Source of the DNA: Thalassospira sp. UBA1131
GTDB taxonomy: Bacteria; Pseudomonadota; Alphaproteobacteria; Rhodospirillales; Thalassospiraceae
Assembly: GCF_002311515.1 (NCBI RefSeq)
Contig: NZ_DCAO01000110.1
Span: forward strand, 1-9,274
Direction: 5' to 3'
Length of the DNA: 9,274 nucleotides
A program made the translations under genes and the position numbers. Of this stretch, positions 4,945-9,274 are shown one piece after another (position 1 is the first letter of the stretch; each line of letters opens with the position of its first letter). The notes beneath the pieces are model-generated. The model saw only the letters and a program-made list of their open reading frames with translations, made no database searches and was not told where the DNA came from.

Positions 4945-5298
4945 GCCCTGTTTTCAAAATACCGGTCGTTTCACGCCGCCCGCTTTGCGTGCAGACCTTG
5001 CGGGTTATGACGGTCTCCTCAAAACTGTCATTTGGAATTTTTGAAAATAGACCCGACATATATTTCATAAGTTTCTGAAAATGCCGGGAAAGGTCCGAAT
5101 TATAAACTTTCCGATATCCACAAATCAGCGGTTTTGACGTCTGGATTGAAAGTGATGGCAAAGTTTTCGGTTGTCAGAAGCCGGGCGAGCGGTGATAAAT
5201 CTCTCGCTCCAAGGGGTTTTGTCATTGATCCGTCGCTGTTTTATGCTTCGTGATCTGGCAAAAGACCCAAACAACAATAACAAAAAGGAGCAACCAAT
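4945..5298. other. Gene-free stretch upstream of AMP nucleosidase
   Basis: No coding frame with a credible start and product is visible on either strand. The stretch contains a hairpin (5007-5013 with 5025-5031, one G-T pair) whose loop includes CTCCTC, and short inverted GAGCG/CGCTC arms near 5186-5209. The last 90 bases are probably the promoter and leader of the amn gene. The function of the first 200 bases is unknown. Confidence 0.5.
5171..5199 (+). promoter_or_regulatory. Possible sigma70-type promoter of amn
   Basis: TTGTCA (5171-5176), 17 bases, then GATAAA (5194-5199): five of six and four of six matches to the -35 and -10 consensus. Transcription would begin near 5206, giving a leader of about 90 nt before the ATG at 5299. 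This is the best match I see in the region, but it is only moderate. Confidence 0.35.
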
Positions 5299-6774
5299 AT
5301 GGTTTCAGAAGTCCATGGATCGGTACGCGATCTGTTTGAATTCACGGACGCAGACCGGGCACTTGCGCGCATCAAGGATATTTATGCGACCGGTGCCAAC
5401 GCCGTCCAAGAGGCCTTTAACCGTTTCGGTCAAGGCCAACAATCTTCCCCGATACGTGCTTACTATCCGTATCTCGGCATCGAAGTGCCGCCGGAAAAGC
5501 TGCATGTCGAAAGCACCCTGTCATTTGGCGCACCGCGCGATCCGGGTGTTTATGGAACGACCCTGACCCGGCCCGACCTGTTTGAAGAATATTACCGCGA
5601 GCAGATCGAACTTCTGCTCAAAAACCATGACGTTCCGGTCGTGGTGGGGGTTTCGGACCGTCCGATCCCCGTGCCGTTTCTGGTTGAAACGGCGACTGAT
5701 AGTATCGGTCCGAACGATATCCGCCCGATGCAGCTGATTTTTGATATGCCCGATCTGGCGCGTACCGATGATGATATCGCCAATGGCGTTCATTACGGTG
5801 CGAACGCGACCCCGGGGCCAAAGCCATTGTCGCTGTTTTCCGGTGAACGTGTGGATTATTCGCTGGCACGCCTGCGTCACTACACGGCAACAGCCCCCGA
5901 ACATTTCCAGAAGTTCGTTCTGTTCACCAACTATCAGCGCTATGTCGATGAATTCATCGAATTCGCCAAGGCACAGCTTGATGACCCGAAAAGCCCCTAT
6001 GTCGCGTTTGTCGAGCCGGGGCCGAAAGTCAGCGTGCGCAAAAACGCGCCCAAGGGCTGGGTTGAAAGCGGTGAAGCGGTCAAGCAACTGCCGCAGATGC
6101 CATCCTATCACCTGATCCGCGAAGATGGTCTTGGGGTTACGCTGGTCAATATCGGTGTGGGGCCGTCGAACGCCAAAACGGCAACCGACCATATTGCCGT
6201 TCTGCGACCGCATTGCTGGTTGATGCTGGGGCACTGTGCCGGATTGCGGCGTAGCCAGCTGCTTGGTGATTATGTTCTGGCACATGGCTATGTCCGTGAC
6301 GATCACGTGCTTGATTCGGACCTGCCGCTGTGGATTCCGGTGCCGCCAATTGCCGAGGTGCAAGTCGCCCTGGCAGATTCGGTCACCAAAATCACCGGTC
6401 TTAAGGGCCGTGAAATGAAGGCGCGCATGCGCACCGGGACGGTGGCAACCACCGATAACCGGAACTGGGAACTGCGTTATAGCGAACTGTTTGTTCGCCT
6501 CAACCAGTCACGCGCGATCGCAGTCGATATGGAAAGTGCCACCATTGCCGCCAACGGTTTCCGGTTCCGGGTACCGTATGGCACGCTTTTGTGTGTGTCG
6601 GACAAACCGGTTCATGGCGAATTGAAGCTGCCTGGCATGGCGAACAATTTCTATCGCCAGCGTATCGGTCAGCATTTGCAGGTGGGCCTTGATACGATTG
6701 ATACGCTTCGTCAGGACGTCAATCAGCTCCATTCGCGTAAATTGCGGTCCCTGGACGAACCAGCCTTCCGCTAA
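5299..6774 (+). CDS. amn: AMP nucleosidase
   Basis: Cytosolic enzyme that hydrolyses AMP to adenine and ribose 5-phosphate, adjusting adenylate pools and energy charge. The 491-residue length fits the family (E. coli Amn 484). An N-terminal regulatory AMP nucleosidase domain covers roughly residues 10-180, with RPIPVPFLVE and the MQLIFDMPDLARTDDDI segment. The C-terminal half is a nucleoside-phosphorylase-fold catalytic domain: GHCAGLRRSQ at 311-320, DMESATIAANG at 410-420, and SDKPVHGELKLPGM beginning at 434, where D435 corresponds to the catalytic Asp of the E. coli enzyme. The ATG at 5299 has AGGAG 8 bases upstream. It appears monocistronic, with a terminator 18 bases after its stop codon. 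No damage is visible. Identification is very secure. Confidence 0.96.
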   Translation: MVSEVHGSVRDLFEFTDADRALARIKDIYATGANAVQEAFNRFGQGQQSSPIRAYYPYLGIEVPPEKLHVESTLSFGAPRDPGVYGTTLTRPDLFEEYYREQIELLLKNHDVPVVVGVSDRPIPVPFLVETATDSIGPNDIRPMQLIFDMPDLARTDDDIANGVHYGANATPGPKPLSLFSGERVDYSLARLRHYTATAPEHFQKFVLFTNYQRYVDEFIEFAKAQLDDPKSPYVAFVEPGPKVSVRKNAPKGWVESGEAVKQLPQMPSYHLIREDGLGVTLVNIGVGPSNAKTATDHIAVLRPHCWLMLGHCAGLRRSQLLGDYVLAHGYVRDDHVLDSDLPLWIPVPPIAEVQVALADSVTKITGLKGREMKARMRTGTVATTDNRNWELRYSELFVRLNQSRAIAVDMESATIAANGFRFRVPYGTLLCVSDKPVHGELKLPGMANNFYRQRIGQHLQVGLDTIDTLRQDVNQLHSRKLRSLDEPAFR

Positions 6775-6791
6775 GGCGTGAATGATCAAAC

Positions 6792-6832
6792 CAAAACCCC
6801 GCCTGTGGCGAACTGCCGCAGGCGGGGTTTTG
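6792..6832. terminator. Long-stem terminator after amn
   Basis: A 14-bp perfect stem (6792-6805 with 6819-6832) extends inward by a G-T pair and three further pairs to a 5-nt loop. The descending arm ends in TTTTG then TT on the + strand, and the mirror arrangement on the minus strand ends in TTTTGGTTT, so it may act both ways. It closes amn and separates it from the chromate transporter gene. Confidence 0.8.
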
Positions 6833-6934
6833 TTATGGAATTGTGACGAATGGCTGTGGTCCCGATTTTGGCTTTGCCGCCTTTCGATGATTGCGTATGG
6901 TCAGGCAAAATCAGGGGTAGGGCAGGACAATCAC

Positions 6935-8209
6935 ATGCCAAATGCAACGCCACACAACAAAACCACAAAAAGTTCCACGGATAACCCGGTGCCTTCATTG
7001 CCGATTGGCGGTGTTGGTCTTTGGCAAATCTTCCTGATCTTTCTGCGTCTTGGCTTGACCAGTTTTGGTGGTCCTGTTGCGCATATCGGCTATTTCCGTG
7101 AAGAGTTCGTTGCGCGCCGCAAATGGCTGAGTGATGCGCGCTATGCCGATCTGGTGGCACTTTGCCAGTTCGTGCCGGGGCCTGCCAGTTCGCAGGTCGG
7201 CATGGGTATTGGCATGGCGCTTGGTGGTTTGCGCGGATCGTTGGTCGCCTGGCTTGGATTTACCATGCCATCCGCGATTGTATTGGCTGCCCTTGGCATG
7301 GCGTTTGTCGGATTTGATCTTGGCACGGTCGAGGGGATCATTCGCGGCCTTAAACTGGTTGCGGTCGGGGTTGTGCTTCATGCGCTGCTTGGCATGGCAC
7401 GCAGCCTATGTCCGGATGTCCCGCGTGCCATTCTTGCCGTGTTGGCTGCGGGTATCATGATTGCCAGTGAAACGGTGATGGCGCAGTTTGGCGTCATCCT
7501 TGGCGGGATGCTCGCGGGCTTTTTGATGCTTCGGGGCAAGGTCGGCGTGAATGCCGATCCCGGACATGTGCTACGCTCGGCCAAGGGGGCTGTTGCGGCC
7601 CTTTGCGCATTCTTTGTTTTGCTTGTGTTGTTACCCATTTTGGCAAAGCTTGATCCCACCGGACTTTTTGCCGTGATTGACGGCTTTTATCGCAGTGGTG
7701 CGCTTGTGTTTGGCGGCGGGCATGTGGTTTTGCCCCTGTTGCAAAATGCCGTGGTCACACCGGGTTGGGTCGATGCCGAGACTTTCCTTGCGGGATATGG
7801 CGCCACCCAGGCCGTGCCCGGTCCGATCTTTACCTTTGCCGCCTATTTGGGGGCGGCCCTTCATACCGGGTCCGGTGGTACGGGGCTTTGGGTCAGTGCC
7901 ACCACATCCCTTGTGACATTGATCGCGATTTTCCTGCCGGCATGGTTATTGGTGGTCGGCCTTTTGCCGTTCTGGGATCGTGTGCGGCATATCCCGTCAA
8001 TGCGGGCCGGACTGATGGGGGTGAATGCCGCCGTGGTCGGCCTTTTGGCGGCGGTTTTGTATGACCCGATCTGGACAGGGGCCAATCTTGATATCTTTGA
8101 TATCGGATGCGTGATTTTGGTTTTCGCAATCCTGCAATGGCGGATTGCCCCGGTCTGGGCCGTGGTCGGTGCTGGTGCTGTGGTTGGGTATCTGACGGGT
8201 CTTTTGTGA
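6935..8209 (+). CDS. chrA: Chromate transporter ChrA, two-domain CHR family
   Basis: A 424-residue inner-membrane protein of the CHR superfamily, whose characterised members export chromate using the membrane potential; sulfate-related or other anions are possible natural substrates. Two homologous CHR halves are visible. The first carries FLRLGLTSFGGPVAHIGYF, then CQFVPGPASSQVGMGIG. The second carries FYRSGALVFGGGHVVLPLL, then GATQAVPGPIFTFAAYLG. The paired FGG and VPGP motifs are the family signature, and hydrophobic helices fill the rest. The frame is open back to 6782, but that would run through the amn terminator. The ATG at 6935 has GGCAGGA 7 bases upstream and leads into a hydrophilic N-terminus of about 25 residues, so I prefer it. 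No chrB regulator is nearby, so chromate resistance itself is unproven. The gene converges with the serine hydrolase, 18 bases between stop codons. Confidence 0.9.
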   Translation: MPNATPHNKTTKSSTDNPVPSLPIGGVGLWQIFLIFLRLGLTSFGGPVAHIGYFREEFVARRKWLSDARYADLVALCQFVPGPASSQVGMGIGMALGGLRGSLVAWLGFTMPSAIVLAALGMAFVGFDLGTVEGIIRGLKLVAVGVVLHALLGMARSLCPDVPRAILAVLAAGIMIASETVMAQFGVILGGMLAGFLMLRGKVGVNADPGHVLRSAKGAVAALCAFFVLLVLLPILAKLDPTGLFAVIDGFYRSGALVFGGGHVVLPLLQNAVVTPGWVDAETFLAGYGATQAVPGPIFTFAAYLGAALHTGSGGTGLWVSATTSLVTLIAIFLPAWLLVVGLLPFWDRVRHIPSMRAGLMGVNAAVVGLLAAVLYDPIWTGANLDIFDIGCVILVFAILQWRIAPVWAVVGAGAVVGYLTGLL

Positions 8210-8230
8210 TTGCACCAACTGGCGCAATCA
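8207..8230. other. Hairpin spanning the two convergent stop codons
   Basis: TGATTGC (8207-8213) and GCAATCA (8224-8230) are perfect inverted arms; the first three bases of one are the chrA stop codon and the last three of the other encode the stop codon of the hydrolase gene. A mismatch and two more pairs extend the stem inward. There is no T-run on either side, so it is not a standard intrinsic terminator. Confidence 0.5.
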
Positions 8231-9274
8231 GCCGTCATTTGCCCCGGTCGTTGTGGCGCCCGATCCGATCGGCGTATCCGCCGGGGTATCTGAAGTCGCC
8301 GGGAAAATGGCACTTAGATCGGCAATGAACTGACGCAGCTTGAAAGCGCCGGAATTGCGGGTGACGCCGAAACGCGCCACCACGAGGTTTCTGGATGGAA
8401 TGACGGTAAGCGACTGGCCATCATGACCAAGCGCGAAATAGGCGTCTTCGGGGATCTGCGGCACGTCATTAAGGGGTGTGCCATCCTCGTTTCGGCTGCC
8501 GGGCAGATCAATCCACCAATGCGCGCCATAAAGACCATACGGGTCTTCTGCGGCGGGGCTGGTGGAATATCCGACCCATCCCTCGGGCAGCAGGCGCTCC
8601 CCCTCCCACACGCCGTCTTGCAGGAACAACTGGCCGATCTTGGCCCAGTCGCGTGCGGATGCATGCATGAAGCTTGAGGCGATAAAATAGCCTTCAGGGT
8701 CGGTTTCGATCACCGCACTGCTCATGCCAAGCGGACGGAACAGAAGTTCTGTCGGTCGGCTGAGATAGGTCGAACGTGACCCGCTCAGATTACGAATGGC
8801 TGCTGACAGGATGTTGCTTGCCCCGGAATTATAGGCGAAATCACTGCCCGGTGTGTTTTCCAGCGGCATGGATACCGCATAACCTGCCGCCGCAGGTTCG
8901 ATAAACAGCATCTGCACCACATCCGATAGCGGATTGGCATAGCTTTCATCGAACTCAAGGCCGCTTCGCATGCGAAGCAGATCATCGTAATTGATGGTTG
9001 CGCGCGGGTCGTTTGGCTCTGCCTGCCATTCGTTGATCAGAACCGGGTCCTGGATGTCGGGCATCATGCCTTCGAACTGCATGCGACCGAGGATGACGTT
9101 GAAAACGCTTTTGGTCATCGACCAGCCGGGCAGTGGCGTGTCGGCTGTAATGCCCGCGGCATAGCGTTCCGCGACCACCTTGCCATCATGCAGGATCACA
9201 ACCGCACGTGTCCGCCGTTCCGGATGCAGGCCCGGCTCATCCATGACGTCAAACAGGATGTTGTTAAGCGCCCG
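8228..9274 (-). CDS. Serine hydrolase of the beta-lactamase/class C fold, 5' end outside window
   Basis: A partial gene: the frame stays open through base 9274, so 348 residues are seen and the N-terminus is missing. An internal ATG at 9244 is not a convincing start, because the codons before it continue a sensible protein (RALNNILFDV). The nucleophile motif S-M-T-K is encoded at 9121-9110, the second motif Y-N-S-G lies 96 residues further on, and HDG(QS), in the place of the usual KTG/HTG motif, follows about 136 residues later. These mark the beta-lactamase-related serine hydrolase group, which includes 6-aminohexanoate-dimer hydrolase and esterase EstB types. The substrate cannot be predicted. 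An N-terminal signal peptide, if any, would lie outside the window. The C-terminal 20 residues are rich in Thr, Ala, Gly and Pro. Confidence 0.85.
   Translation of the reverse strand, partial: RALNNILFDVMDEPGLHPERRTRAVVILHDGKVVAERYAAGITADTPLPGWSMTKSVFNVILGRMQFEGMMPDIQDPVLINEWQAEPNDPRATINYDDLLRMRSGLEFDESYANPLSDVVQMLFIEPAAAGYAVSMPLENTPGSDFAYNSGASNILSAAIRNLSGSRSTYLSRPTELLFRPLGMSSAVIETDPEGYFIASSFMHASARDWAKIGQLFLQDGVWEGERLLPEGWVGYSTSPAAEDPYGLYGAHWWIDLPGSRNEDGTPLNDVPQIPEDAYFALGHDGQSLTVIPSRNLVVARFGVTRNSGAFKLRQFIADLSAIFPATSDTPADTPIGSGATTTGANDG

Noticed and set aside
4883..5161. Small minus-strand frame (92 codons) behind the sigma operon
   Set aside because: It would read through the sRNA terminator in antisense, has no ribosome site and shows a low-complexity, unrecognisable product.
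5521..6363. Open frame on the minus strand inside amn (280 codons)
   Set aside because: Antisense to a clear AMP nucleosidase; its open state follows from codon usage of the real gene.
6467..6491. GGAAC followed after 16 bases by GTT inside amn
   Set aside because: It lies deep in coding sequence, lacks the C before GTT of the full consensus, and no gene starts nearby on that strand; chance is the simpler explanation.
6782..6934. Longer N-terminus for the chromate transporter (51 extra codons)
   Set aside because: The extension would be encoded by the amn terminator hairpin, and the ATG at 6935 has a good ribosome site.

Overview
The window is a compact chromosomal segment of a Gram-negative bacterium, most likely an alphaproteobacterium of the Rhodospirillales type (a marine Thalassospira-like organism is a plausible guess). 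The reasons are the moderate GC content, the EcfG-style sigma factor, two GGAAC-N16-CGTT promoters of the alphaproteobacterial general stress response (GSR) type, and the style of the Dps, AMP nucleosidase and ChrA proteins. There is no insertion sequence, phage gene, tRNA, rRNA or CRISPR array.

Layout, left to right. A terminator at 22-46 closes a + strand gene that lies outside the window. It faces a minus-strand pair: a lipid/diacylglycerol kinase with an unusual C-terminal extension (50-1432) and, upstream of it, dps (1509-2012). dps diverges from a small secreted acidic protein built of 11-residue repeats (2241-2696). The shared intergenic region holds two back-to-back GSR-type promoters. 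A YqaA/DedA-like membrane protein (2803-3384) follows and converges, across a bidirectional terminator, with a small ribbon-helix-helix protein (3460-3669, minus). A 344-bp AT-rich region with GACGTAAA-like repeats separates that gene from a two-gene operon: an ECF sigma factor (4014-4541) and an 80-residue protein resembling a zinc-less anti-sigma domain (4543-4785). Directly after it is a strong sigma70-type promoter with a palindrome in its spacer, which leads into an apparent sRNA of about 87 nt ending in a rho-independent terminator (4858-4944). After a 354-bp gene-free stretch come AMP nucleosidase (5299-6774), a chromate transporter (6935-8209) and, convergent with it, a serine hydrolase of the beta-lactamase fold that runs off the right edge (8228-9274).

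The left and middle parts read as a stress-response neighbourhood. Dps protects DNA and stores iron, and the LEA-like periplasmic protein may protect the envelope. Both have promoters of the class read by EcfG sigma factors, and an ECF sigma factor with a candidate anti-sigma partner lies about 1.9 kb away. The sigma gene and the LEA-like gene also share a nearly identical translation start. Whether this sigma factor reads those two promoters is inference. The orphan sRNA with its embedded operator, and the small partner of the sigma factor, are the items most likely to be undescribed. The amn-chrA-hydrolase part looks like ordinary housekeeping and accessory content.
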